The notes: generated by a model from the letters alone, not told the origin. A stretch of 47,810 nucleotides of DNA from Clostridiales bacterium (GCA_022774865.1 JALFLH010000009.1:1-47810), one strand, 5' to 3'. Positions 1 to 6,894 are shown, counted from the stretch's first letter. A program made the numbers and translations.

Positions 1-267
1 ACGAAACGATGAATATACTCCGCAGCTCTGAATGCCTGCTGTGCTGGGTGCTGACTTCTTCAGATAAACCTCATAATAGTTCCGGTTGGGAATCAGCATT
101 CCACTTTCTTCATCATACCGCCCGATGGATACACGATCGCAAGTTGGCTGGCCCTTTTCATTACGGTACACAGCAGTCGCGTAGTAAAGATAAATCTTGT
201 CCCCCATCCGTTTCTTTACCACACCATGCTCCGGAATCGCTACTTTGACAGAACTGTTCAGTGCCAT
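1..267 (-). CDS. Transposase, N-terminal part (runs off the window)
   Basis: An open frame of 89 codons reads leftwards from ATG at 267 to the window edge without a stop. A good ribosome site (AGGGG) lies just upstream of the start. The peptide contains GDKIYLYYATAVYRNEKG and, further on, SIGRYDEESGMLIPNRNYY. This resembles the N-terminal region of IS1634/IS4-like DDE transposases common in gut Clostridia; the assignment is from memory of the family. The DDE catalytic domain would lie outside the window. The gene has its own consensus-like promoter, so it may be intact. The GC content is close to that of its neighbours. A site-specific DNA-binding protein of another type cannot be excluded. 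Confidence 0.6.
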   Translation of the reverse strand, partial: MALNSSVKVAIPEHGVVKKRMGDKIYLYYATAVYRNEKGQPTCDRVSIGRYDEESGMLIPNRNYYEVYLKKSAPSTAGIQSCGVYSSFR

Positions 268-302
268 CCAAACCCCTGCTTTCGTGGATTAAGTATATCC
301 CT

Positions 303-331
303 ATTATAATATACTTCGCACAAAAAAGCAA
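303..331 (-). promoter_or_regulatory. Promoter of the transposase gene
   Basis: On the minus strand -35 TTGCTT (326-331) is followed after 17 bases by -10 TATAAT (303-308), about 30 bases upstream of the start codon at 267. Confidence 0.6.
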
Positions 332-439
332 GCATTTTCTTCAGAATTCCATGGCTTTTCTGGAGATGATGCTTAATGTGATCTGGAATAATTTTGTATG
401 TGTCAAAATTTGTGGAATTTAGGGTATAAGATTGGAAAT

Positions 440-495
440 AAAAAATGCGGAGTGCCCGTTACAGGATACTCAGATCCTATAAGGACACTCCGCAT
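440..495 (-). terminator. Terminator after tRNA-Pro(CGG)
   Basis: On the minus strand the arms TGCGGAGTG and CACTCCGCA (486-494 and 446-454) enclose about 30 bases with a second small stem (AGGAT/ATCCT). A run of six U follows (440-445). The element starts directly at the encoded CCA end of the tRNA. Confidence 0.8.
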
Positions 496-571
496 GGTCG
501 GAGTGGCGGGATTCGAACCCGCGGCCTCATGGACCCGAACCATGCGCGATACCAAACTTCGCCACACCCCG
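495..571 (-). tRNA. tRNA-Pro (anticodon CGG)
   Basis: A 77-base cloverleaf reads leftwards from C1 at 571 to an encoded CCA (495-497). The acceptor stem CGGGGTG pairs with CACTCCG, with one G-U pair. The anticodon stem CATGG/CCATG holds the loop TTCGGGT, giving anticodon CGG for the proline codon CCG. The T arm is the standard GGTTCGAATCC type. The D-arm region is the same as in the second proline tRNA at 4424-4500. Confidence 0.95.
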
Positions 572-583
572 AAAGACCTGATT

Positions 584-612
584 ATTATAATGAGGTTTTC
601 TCCGATTGTCAA
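584..612 (-). promoter_or_regulatory. Consensus promoter of tRNA-Pro(CGG)
   Basis: Minus strand -35 TTGACA (607-612), a 17-base spacer and -10 TATAAT (584-589) match the sigma-A consensus exactly. The -10 ends about 12 bases before the mature tRNA start, so the 5' leader is very short. Confidence 0.9.
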
Positions 613-686
613 GCCCCGGCGGTGTAATTTTGTGCCGATATGCATTTTGCACTCCACCCAGCCGTACAATGACCCGAGGTGATCAG

Positions 687-971
687 ATGGGCTATCGCAT
701 TGAATATGATCCGAAGGAGCATACTTCCGGCAAAGCCGGCGTATTTGTGCGCCGCATTCAGATTCTCACCGCTGCTTTTTTCCTGCTGTTTGTTCTACTG
801 GTCAGGCAGGCATGGCCTGAAGGAACTGAGATACTTCGAAACACACTGCTACCCGGGGAACCGTCCTTTACCCGGACGGCGTTTCAGACGATGCTGGGGG
901 ATATCCAGCAGGGAACCTCTGTGCAGGAGGCGCTGACCGTTTTCTGTCAGCAAATCATTGACCATGGATAA
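687..971 (+). CDS. Small single-pass membrane protein upstream of site-2 protease
   Basis: A 94-residue protein. The frame is open further upstream, but ATG at 687 has the ribosome site GAGGTGAT and is the natural start. One hydrophobic segment (about residues 24-43, with FFLLFVLLVRQAW) follows a basic stretch, so the N-terminus is predicted inside and the C-terminal ~50 residues outside. The C-terminal half is polar with no recognised motif. It overlaps the next gene, an intramembrane protease, by 8 bases, which suggests translational coupling. It may be a partner, regulator or substrate-presenting subunit of that protease. No family was recognised. Confidence 0.7.
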   Translation: MGYRIEYDPKEHTSGKAGVFVRRIQILTAAFFLLFVLLVRQAWPEGTEILRNTLLPGEPSFTRTAFQTMLGDIQQGTSVQEALTVFCQQIIDHG

Positions 972-1545
972 GCCTCAGATTCGGCTCAGCGGGGCGTGGT
1001 TCATTCTTGCTGCGCTCATGCTTCTGATTCTCCCGCTGCGATGGATTCTGGCCTCGTTTTTGGCAGCGGCCGTGCATGAAGGGTGCCACTGGGCGGCTCT
1101 GCGGGCGTGCGGCGTGAAGATCAACGGCATTTCCATCGAACCGGCGGGCGCGGTGCTGGAAACGGAGCCTATGCCACCATGGAAAGAGTTGCTTTGTGCG
1201 CTGGCCGGGCCTGCCGGCAGTTTTGTTCTGCTGGCAGCCGCCAGATGGTTTCCCTGCACGGCCATATGCGGATTCGTGCAGGGCACGTTCAATTCGCTTC
1301 CGCTGTATCCCTCGGACGGGGGGCGAACCCTGCGGAGTATTCTGATTCTGCTGGGCGCGGGGCGGGCAGACCGGATTGTTCGAATGGTTGGATGGGCGGT
1401 TTTAGCCTGCCTTGCGGCGCTTGGGGTCTATAGCTGGCTGGTTCTCCGGCTTGGCATTCTGCCAGTGGTGGTTGCCGGAATGCTTATCTGGAGAACCATT
1501 CCGAGAAAAATTCCTTGCAAAGATGGCGCACTGCGGGTACAATAG
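964..1545 (+). CDS. Site-2 protease family (M50) intramembrane metalloprotease
   Basis: A 193-residue multi-pass membrane protein. The zinc motif HEGCH (residues 38-42) sits in a hydrophobic segment, and the second metal-binding motif NSLPLYPSDGG (110-120, with D118) follows about 70 residues later. This is the M50 signature as in SpoIVFB and related proteases, which cut membrane-anchored substrates. There is no PDZ or CBS domain, so this is the minimal core. ATG at 964 is preferred over TTG at 958. The gene overlaps the upstream small membrane gene and is followed by the radical SAM operon. The substrate is unknown; a sporulation role is possible but cannot be read from the sequence. Confidence 0.85.
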   Translation: MDKPQIRLSGAWFILAALMLLILPLRWILASFLAAAVHEGCHWAALRACGVKINGISIEPAGAVLETEPMPPWKELLCALAGPAGSFVLLAAARWFPCTAICGFVQGTFNSLPLYPSDGGRTLRSILILLGAGRADRIVRMVGWAVLACLAALGVYSWLVLRLGILPVVVAGMLIWRTIPRKIPCKDGALRVQ

Positions 1546-1574
1546 AGGAAACCCAAGTTTGAAGAGGACATGTT

Positions 1575-3410
1575 ATGACAGATTTGAAACACAGAATCCT
1601 GCCGACCGTGCAAAAGCCGGCGCGCTATACGGGCGGTGAATTTGGCGAGGTTCAGAAAAATCCGGCGGATGTTCGGGTTCGGGTGGCATTCTGCTTTCCG
1701 GACACCTATGAAATCGGAATGTCCAATGTGGGAATGCGGATTCTCTACGGCGTGATGAACCGGATGGACGGCGTCTGGTGCGAGCGGGTCTTTGCGCCGT
1801 GGGGCGATATGGACGAAGCCATGCGGAAATACAATCTGCCGCTCTGGGCGCTGGAAAGCCAATCCCCCGTAAAGGATTTTGATCTGATTGCCTTTACCAT
1901 CGGCTATGAGATGGCCTATTCCAACATTCTCAACATGATGAATCTGGCGGGAATCCCACTCCACGCGAAAGACCGGCACGATCTGAAGGGAATTGTCTTT
2001 GCCGGAGGCGTGTGCACCTTTAACCCGGAGCCGCTGGCGGATTTCTTTGACTTCTTCTCTCTGGGGGAGGGGGAAGAGAGCACCGTCGAGATCATCGACC
2101 TGTACGACCGCGCCAAGGCTGCGGGATGGAGCAAGGAACAGTTCCTCCGGGAGGTGGCCGGAATTCCGGGGGTGTACGTGCCCGGCTTTTACCGCCATGA
2201 ATACAACCCGGATGGTACGATCTCTGCCATTGTCGCGCTGGATGGCGCGCCGGAAACGGTGACGAAGCGAATCGTGGAGGATCTGGACAAGGCATACTGG
2301 CCGGAAAAAATGATCGTGCCCTCCACGGAAATTGTCCATGACCGTGCCAATCTGGAGGTATTCCGGGGGTGCATCCGGGGCTGCCGATTCTGCCAGGCGG
2401 GATTCTCCTGCCGCCCTGTTCGGAAAAAAAGTCCGGAGGTGCTCTACCGGCAGGCAGTTCAGACGCTGGCTTACTCCGGCCACAACGAGGTCACCCTGTC
2501 CAGCCTGTCCACTTCTGATTACCGTGGCCTAAAGGAGCTGACGGATCAGATGATTCCCTATTGCGCGGAGCACCGCATCAACCTCTCGGTGCCGTCGCTC
2601 CGGGCGGACAACTTCTCCCGGGAGCTGATGGAGAAGCTGCAAACGCTGCGAAAAAGCGGCCTGACCTTTGCGCCCGAGGCCGGAACCCAGCGGCTGCGGG
2701 ATGTGATCAACAAGAATCTGACCGAGGATGAAATCCTGTGTACCTGCGCGCAGGCCTTTGCCGGCGGCTGGAACAATGTGAAACTGTACTTCATGCTGGG
2801 TCTGCCCACGGAGACGGACGAGGATGTGCTGGGTATTGCCGAACTGGTCTACAAGGTCATTCAGGCATGGAAGGAAAATGCGGTCAACAAAAAGCGGGGA
2901 CTGCGGGTTCATGTGGCTACCGCTTACTTTGTCCCCAAGCCCCATACGCCCTTCCAGTGGGAAAAGCAGATCACGCCGGAGGAATACCTGCGCCGCTGTC
3001 GCCTGCTGAAGGATCATTTCTACAGCAAATCCATTGAGTATAATTATCACGCCCCCGCTTTGAGCCGGCTGGAAGCCGTGTTTGCCAGAGGCGACCGCCG
3101 TCTTGGCCCGGTCATTGAGGAAGCAGTGAAAAAGGGTGCCAAGCTGGACGGATGGGATGAGTATTTCAACTATTCCTATTGGTTCGACGCCTTACGGGAG
3201 CACGGCATCGACGCGGACTTCTACACCACCCGGGGCTATGGCGAGGATGAGATCCTGCCTTGGGACACCATTGATGTGGGCGTCAGCAAAAAATTCCTGC
3301 TGCGGGAACGCCGCCGAGCCTATGAAGGGGTGGTGACGCCGGACTGCCGCCATGGCTGTGCCGGCTGCGGCGCCAATGCGTTGCTGAAGGAGGTGCCCTG
3401 CGATGCTTAG
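1575..3410 (+). CDS. B12-binding domain radical SAM protein (TIGR03960 family)
   Basis: A 611-residue protein. The N-terminal ~200 residues (with FPDTYEIGMSNVGMRILY) match the cobalamin-binding-like domain. The radical SAM core follows with the 4Fe-4S motif CIRGCRFCQ (cysteines 266, 270 and 273). The tail has an extra cysteine cluster, CRHGCAGCGA. The length and layout fit the TIGR03960 family, whose substrate is unknown. In many bacteria it is next to, or fused with, the TIGR03936/DUF2344 protein and lies near RNase G and rplU. Here the partner follows directly with an 8-base overlap, but RNase G and rplU are not in the window. ATG at 1575 is preceded by GAAGAGGA. Confidence 0.9.
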   Translation: MTDLKHRILPTVQKPARYTGGEFGEVQKNPADVRVRVAFCFPDTYEIGMSNVGMRILYGVMNRMDGVWCERVFAPWGDMDEAMRKYNLPLWALESQSPVKDFDLIAFTIGYEMAYSNILNMMNLAGIPLHAKDRHDLKGIVFAGGVCTFNPEPLADFFDFFSLGEGEESTVEIIDLYDRAKAAGWSKEQFLREVAGIPGVYVPGFYRHEYNPDGTISAIVALDGAPETVTKRIVEDLDKAYWPEKMIVPSTEIVHDRANLEVFRGCIRGCRFCQAGFSCRPVRKKSPEVLYRQAVQTLAYSGHNEVTLSSLSTSDYRGLKELTDQMIPYCAEHRINLSVPSLRADNFSRELMEKLQTLRKSGLTFAPEAGTQRLRDVINKNLTEDEILCTCAQAFAGGWNNVKLYFMLGLPTETDEDVLGIAELVYKVIQAWKENAVNKKRGLRVHVATAYFVPKPHTPFQWEKQITPEEYLRRCRLLKDHFYSKSIEYNYHAPALSRLEAVFARGDRRLGPVIEEAVKKGAKLDGWDEYFNYSYWFDALREHGIDADFYTTRGYGEDEILPWDTIDVGVSKKFLLRERRRAYEGVVTPDCRHGCAGCGANALLKEVPCDA

Positions 3411-4068
3411 GCTTCTGTTTGAGAAGAAGGGGAACGCCGTCTGGATTTCCCATCTTGATCTGATGCGCCTGTTCCAGCGCGCCTTTCAGCGTGCCGGGCT
3501 GCCTCTGACCCATACCCAGGGCTTCAACCCCCGGCCGTCTGTTTCCATTGCACTGCCGTTGAGCGTGGGCGTGGAGAGCTGTTGTGAACTGCTGGATTTT
3601 GATCTGGACGGCGAACGGGTTCCCTATGAGCAGATTCGGGACAGACTGAACGCCCAGTTAGTTCCCGGCGTACACGTTCTGGAGGTTTACGCGGAAGGCG
3701 CCCGGAAGCTGAAATTCCTGACCTGTCTGGACTGTGCGGTTACGCTGGAATATGACCGCGGTGTTCCGGCCGGGGCGAAAGAACAGATTTTGGAACTGTT
3801 TGGAAGGGAATCCGTACCGGTGGAAAAAAAGAGTAAATCCGCGGGTATTCAGGAGCAGAATATCATTCCCATGATTCATGGGCTGGAGATTGGCCAGCCC
3901 GACCCGCAGACCCTCGTTCTGAAGGCACGCGTCTGCTGCCAGAATCCCGCCCTCAATCCCATGCAGCTTCACGCAGCGATCGTGCGGCATCTGCCGGAAC
4001 TGGCGCCGGATTTTGCCAAGTGCGCCCGGCTGGAGATTTACGACAATGAAGGAAATATTTTCAGATGA
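3403..4068 (+). CDS. TIGR03936 / DUF2344 protein, partner of the radical SAM protein
   Basis: A 221-residue soluble protein starting with RLLFEKKGNAVWISHLDLMR and followed by the conserved TQGFNPRPSVSIALPLSVGVES region. These are hallmarks of the radical-SAM-linked DUF2344 family. It overlaps the preceding radical SAM gene by 8 bases, with an AGGAGGTG ribosome site inside that gene's end. In other lineages the two are one fused polypeptide, so a stable complex is likely. The fold has been compared with tRNA or RNA modification proteins; the true role is unknown. Confidence 0.88.
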   Translation: MLRLLFEKKGNAVWISHLDLMRLFQRAFQRAGLPLTHTQGFNPRPSVSIALPLSVGVESCCELLDFDLDGERVPYEQIRDRLNAQLVPGVHVLEVYAEGARKLKFLTCLDCAVTLEYDRGVPAGAKEQILELFGRESVPVEKKSKSAGIQEQNIIPMIHGLEIGQPDPQTLVLKARVCCQNPALNPMQLHAAIVRHLPELAPDFAKCARLEIYDNEGNIFR

Positions 4069-4084
4069 TAAGGAGAAAAACAAG

Positions 4085-4309
4085 ATGATTGAGAAAGCCA
4101 TGATTGAACTGGAGGACTGTCCCTGCTGCCGCGGGGCGGGTATGATTGTCCACGAAGGCGGCTGGAATGTGCAGGTGGAATGTACGGTGTGCGGCGCGCA
4201 TACGGTGTATCTGGAATATGAATCGGAGCCGGAAAAAGAGCAGGCTGAGCGCGGGGTTGCCCGACTCTGGAACATGGGAAAGGTCATCAAACAGGATCCC
4301 GGCGAATAA
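4085..4309 (+). CDS. Lar-like zinc-ribbon protein
   Basis: A 74-residue protein. CPCCRGAG near residue 12 and CTVCGA near residue 33 form a four-cysteine zinc ribbon. It is followed by an acidic stretch and ARLWNMGK, matching the A..WN.R end of Lar-family (restriction alleviation) zinc ribbons. ATG at 4085 has AAGGAG 9 bases upstream and is favoured over an in-frame upstream start at 4013, which would lie inside the previous gene. Lar in phage Rac modulates type I restriction, but many chromosomal relatives have no known role. No restriction genes are visible here. It probably belongs to the same operon as the radical SAM pair. Confidence 0.7.
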   Translation: MIEKAMIELEDCPCCRGAGMIVHEGGWNVQVECTVCGAHTVYLEYESEPEKEQAERGVARLWNMGKVIKQDPGE

Positions 4310-4363
4310 AGCAGGCCAGGTCAAAACCGGTATCAAAAATTTTTATTTATTTTAAAAAAATGC

Positions 4364-4392
4364 TTGCATTTTCTGACAGGGTATGCTAATAT
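4364..4392 (+). promoter_or_regulatory. Promoter of tRNA-Pro(GGG)
   Basis: -35 TTGCAT (4364-4369), a 17-base spacer and -10 TAATAT (4387-4392), with TGC directly before the -10 (extended -10). Expected start point near 4399, about 25 bases before the tRNA. Confidence 0.75.
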
Positions 4393-4423
4393 ATCTGGGC
4401 AGTCGAAAGACGCAGGCATATTT

Positions 4424-4500
4424 CCGGGTTTGGCGAAGTTTGGTATCGCGCTTGAATGGGGTTCAAGAGGCCGCTGGTTCGAATCCAGTAACTCGGACCA
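4424..4500 (+). tRNA. tRNA-Pro (anticodon GGG)
   Basis: A 77-base cloverleaf with encoded CCA (4498-4500). The acceptor CCGGGTT pairs with AACTCGG. The anticodon stem CTTGA/TCAAG encloses ATGGGGT, giving anticodon GGG for proline codons CCC/CCU. The T arm CTGGTTCGAATCCAG is intact. Between the acceptor and anticodon arms it is the same as the CGG isoacceptor at 495-571. Confidence 0.95.
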
Positions 4501-4543
4501 TGAATGCCGAAAGAGGTTTTTCTCTTTCGGCATTCATTTTTTG
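4501..4543 (+). terminator. Terminator after tRNA-Pro(GGG)
   Basis: A near-perfect stem of about 16 pairs begins directly after the CCA: TGAATGCCGAAAGAGG against the TCTCTTTCGGCATTCA arm, followed by a U run (4537-4542). Confidence 0.9.
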
Positions 4544-4591
4544 CTGTTTACCGGGACAAAACTGAAAACATGAAAATTTCTGAAAATATGC

Positions 4592-4620
4592 TTGATTTTC
4601 CCGGATGTCTATGATATACT
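4592..4620 (+). promoter_or_regulatory. Promoter of rplS
   Basis: -35 TTGATT (4592-4597), a 17-base spacer and -10 TATACT (4615-4620). The transcript would carry a leader of about 70 bases before the rplS start. Confidence 0.75.
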
Positions 4621-4627
4621 TAATCGG

Positions 4628-4698
4628 TCTGAAATCAAGGTGAGTCCTCTGCGCAAGGAATTGACGCATGAACGCCTAATCTATAAGGAGGACAAAAA
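4628..4698 (+). promoter_or_regulatory. rplS 5' leader, possible L19 autoregulatory leader
   Basis: The ~70-base untranslated leader contains a short stem TGCG/CGCA (4650-4669 region) nested in an AGG/CCT pairing, then the ribosome site TAAGGAGGA. L19 leaders that bind their own protein are known in Firmicutes. The position and size fit, but no conserved consensus was checked, so this is a suggestion only. Confidence 0.3.
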
Positions 4699-5040
4699 AT
4701 GGATTTAGTTAAGGCTCTGAACAGCCAGTACATGAAGGAAGAGCTGCCCGAGGTTAAGGTAGGCGACACCGTTCGTGTGCATGTGCGCATCAAGGAAGGT
4801 TCTCGTGAGCGTATCCAGGTGTTCGAAGGCACCGTGATTGCCCGCAAGCATGGCGGCATCACCGAGACCATCACCGTCCGCCGTATTTCCTACGGCGTGG
4901 GCTGCGAGAAGGTATTCCCCCTGCATTCTCCCAATGTGGCCATGATCGAGACTGTCCGCAAGGGCAAGGTTCGTCGTGCCAAGCTGTACTACCTGCGTGA
5001 CCGCTTCGGCAAGTCCGCCAAGGTCAAGGAGAAGGTTTAA
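4699..5040 (+). CDS. rplS: 50S ribosomal protein L19
   Basis: A 113-residue protein with the typical L19 sequence: [21 protein letters not shown] in two overlapping pieces, then [13 protein letters not shown] and the C-terminal KAKLYYLR-type block (here [18 protein letters not shown]). L19 lies at the 30S-50S interface of the large subunit. An excellent ribosome site (AAGGAGGA) sits 7 bases before the ATG. The gene has its own promoter and terminator and is monocistronic here. In many Firmicutes it is followed by lepB and rbgA; here about 1.9 kb of unrelated DNA intervenes. Confidence 0.98.
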   Translation: MDLVKALNSQYMKEELPEVKVGDTVRVHVRIKEGSRERIQVFEGTVIARKHGGITETITVRRISYGVGCEKVFPLHSPNVAMIETVRKGKVRRAKLYYLRDRFGKSAKVKEKV

Positions 5041-5057
5041 TCCGCAAGCGAATAAAG

Positions 5058-5084
5058 GAAGAGGGCTTCGGCCCTCTTTTTTTA
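5058..5084 (+). terminator. Terminator of rplS
   Basis: GAGGGC-TTCG-GCCCTC stem-loop with the stable UUCG-type loop, followed by seven U. Confidence 0.95.
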
Positions 5085-5152
5085 TTTCCGACACGAAGAA
5101 TGCCCTTTTGCGTTTTTAATAAAATAATAATTCGAATATCGATAATTACTAA

Positions 5153-5181
5153 TTGACAAATAAGAAATGACATCATACAAT
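5153..5181 (+). promoter_or_regulatory. Promoter of the secreted-protein gene
   Basis: -35 TTGACA (5153-5158), a 17-base spacer and -10 TACAAT (5176-5181), in very AT-rich DNA. The leader to the start codon is about 80 bases. This is a strong vegetative-type promoter, so the insert is probably expressed. Confidence 0.8.
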
Positions 5182-5268
5182 ATGGCTGAAAGTAGGATTT
5201 ACGTAGTGTAGCACAGGAAAAAAATAGAAAAAAGGTACGTATGTTTTGTTGTCGAAAGGATGATAAAA

Positions 5269-5919
5269 ATGAAAAAATTTATCGCTATTGTTTTTTCTTT
5301 CGCGCTCCTGATTAGTATGACTATCCCAGCATATGGAATTACAAACACAAAAGCTATGCAGCAGTCTATTAATACAATTTCCATTTTAGATCTTGGTGGA
5401 ATGAATGTCACAGAATTAAACGAGTTTATTCATGAAGTAGCTTCACAAAGTTCAACTTCATCGACTTCTACTTATGGGGTTTCATCTAGTCTGCTCAGCA
5501 AAGCATGGTATGCAGCGGGAAGAATTGCATACTTAAAAGGATATACATGTGCAGGTACGCTTGTAATGTACTCTGCTCAAGGTAAGAATTATACAGAGAC
5601 CAACGGTTTATTTGCTAATAAGATAGCAAAAACTTCAAAATATAAAACATGGAAGAGCAATTACAGCTCGTCGTCTCCCACTTCTTTATCATTTGAAAGT
5701 AGCGATAATGCTGATCTTTACTATTCACTCCACGCTGTGAATATTGGAATGTCAGGGAATAGTCAGGGAGGTACAATCGTAATTAGTGATACTTTTGACT
5801 TTGACGCTGAGGACCAGTTTAGTAGTCCATTTGTAAAATTTGTAAATGATTTTGCGTGGTTGTCTCAAAGAACAGGCGCGCTTACGGTCATTTCAGTGCG
5901 GATTTCGATAACAGCATGA
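5269..5919 (+). CDS. Secreted protein of unknown function
   Basis: A 216-residue protein. ATG at 5269 (MKKFIAIVF...) is preferred over ATG at 5260 because of the AAAGGA site. A Sec signal peptide ends near residue 24 (SMTIPAYG), with no lipobox. A Ser/Thr-rich linker (residues ~50-75) precedes a globular part with LSKAWYAAGRIAYLKGY, ADLYYSLHAVN and a C-terminal DTFDF...VNDFAWLSQRTGALTVI region. Similar small exported proteins with an LYYALH..N and D.YDF pattern occur in Firmicutes, but no function is known to me. GC content is clearly lower than in neighbouring genes, suggesting acquisition. It is followed after 15 bases by a lipoprotein gene, probably in one operon. Confidence 0.75.
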   Translation: MKKFIAIVFSFALLISMTIPAYGITNTKAMQQSINTISILDLGGMNVTELNEFIHEVASQSSTSSTSTYGVSSSLLSKAWYAAGRIAYLKGYTCAGTLVMYSAQGKNYTETNGLFANKIAKTSKYKTWKSNYSSSSPTSLSFESSDNADLYYSLHAVNIGMSGNSQGGTIVISDTFDFDAEDQFSSPFVKFVNDFAWLSQRTGALTVISVRISITA

Positions 5920-5934
5920 TTCGGAGGTAATTCC

Positions 5935-6534
5935 ATGCATCGGAGTAAACGCGTGATATTGTGTTTCCTGATTGTGTTGATCGTGCTTTCTGGCTGCAGT
6001 ACGGCAGATTGGGCTGTATATAAAATATCGGAAAGCTATTCGCTGCGCCAGCTGAGTCCGGATTGCATCTACTTGGAGGATTCAACCGGCAATACGGTGA
6101 TTTCCTCTCATATTGTTGCATATGCGTCATATGAACCGTATCTGTTTTTTCAGCGGTGCGACATTCCTTCATCTGCCGAACAGGGTGACATTTGGTACTA
6201 TATTCTTCAGACAGATACGCAGGATGTGAAAGCCGCTGCTTCAGAAGAAGCGTTCGGGATAATCTGTGATCAGTTAGGTATCCACACAAACATGGAATGG
6301 ACAGAAACAAGCGATCTGACATCCGGTTGGTTCTCCTCGCCCAGAAACAGCATGACCGTTTGCTTCTGGCTGTCGGTATGCGTATGTCTGCTTCTGATGG
6401 GTGGAATATTCTTAATCATTCGCAGCAAATCCGGGCTGCATACGGCCGTGCGAATCGGAATCGCGGCAATCTTATGTTTTGCGCTTATTTTCATGCTCCT
6501 GTTAACAGTCTGCCTTACGTATTTTCTTGTATAG
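5935..6534 (+). CDS. Lipoprotein with two C-terminal membrane segments, unknown function
   Basis: A 199-residue protein with a strong ribosome site (CGGAGGT). The N-terminal signal ends in the lipobox LSGC (around Cys21). The middle ~110 residues are polar, with a YEPYLFFQRCDIP stretch. Two hydrophobic segments close the protein (about residues 137-160 and 172-199), joined by a basic loop. A lipid anchor plus two membrane spans is an unusual combination. Its pairing with an upstream secreted protein could mean toxin/immunity, ligand/receptor or substrate/processing factor. None of these can be decided from sequence. Base composition is intermediate between the upstream gene and the host average. 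Confidence 0.7.
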   Translation: MHRSKRVILCFLIVLIVLSGCSTADWAVYKISESYSLRQLSPDCIYLEDSTGNTVISSHIVAYASYEPYLFFQRCDIPSSAEQGDIWYYILQTDTQDVKAAASEEAFGIICDQLGIHTNMEWTETSDLTSGWFSSPRNSMTVCFWLSVCVCLLLMGGIFLIIRSKSGLHTAVRIGIAAILCFALIFMLLLTVCLTYFLV

Positions 6535-6540
6535 ATTCGG

Positions 6541-6759
6541 GGCCGCCGGCATTGCCGGCGGCCTCAGCGTGTCGAAAAAGGTGTCATTCCGAGCCAGTGT
6601 TCACACTGGCGTGGGAATCTCGTGGATTTTCCAAACATTTTTATAGAAATTCGTGTATTTTACTCCTGTTTTTGGGGATTGCCACACCAGTGACATCGGT
6701 CACTGGTTCGCGATGACCGGTTTTTTGACAGTCTCGGGCCGCCGGCATTGCCGGCGGCC
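6541..6759. repeat. Long symmetric inverted-repeat element (MITE/BIME-like)
   Basis: Two outer palindromes with 10-base arms (GGCCGCCGGC/GCCGGCGGCC, loop ATT) lie at 6541-6563 and 6737-6759. Inside them are two inverted arms (about 6571-6620 and 6676-6733) that share TGTC.AAAAA, GTCAT..CGA.CCAGTG and CACTGG.GTGG.AATC. Each inner arm also folds on itself (CCAGTG/CACTGG at 6594-6609 and 6687-6706). The element is about 220 bases, non-coding and symmetric. It resembles REP/BIME or MITE-type dispersed repeats. It lies between the AT-rich insert and lepB. Confidence 0.8.
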
Positions 6760-6865
6760 TCTGTTATCTTTCGTATTACCGGCAGGGAAAGCGAAGCCAG
6801 TGGGGCACCGGAAGCATATAAAATATTAACTTTTTTTGACAGCGGCGAAAAACAGAAAATTATGC

Positions 6866-6894
6866 TTTTCATATTGGAAGATTTTGTGTATAAT
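6866..6894 (+). promoter_or_regulatory. Promoter of the lepB operon
   Basis: -35 TTTTCA (6866-6871), a 17-base spacer and a perfect -10 TATAAT (6889-6894). The leader to lepB is about 55 bases with a small GGTTT/AAACC hairpin. Between the repeat (ending 6759) and this promoter no gene is seen. Confidence 0.7.

Noticed and set aside
398..682. Short open frames across the tRNA-Pro(CGG) gene
   Set aside because: They read through a tRNA and its terminator and have no ribosome site.
5880..5935. Possible frameshift at the end of the secreted-protein gene, because another frame also looks protein-like (AYGHFSADFDNSM)
   Set aside because: The annotated frame ends GALTVISVRISI, which fits the hydrophobic C-terminal pattern remembered for similar exported proteins, so no frameshift is needed.
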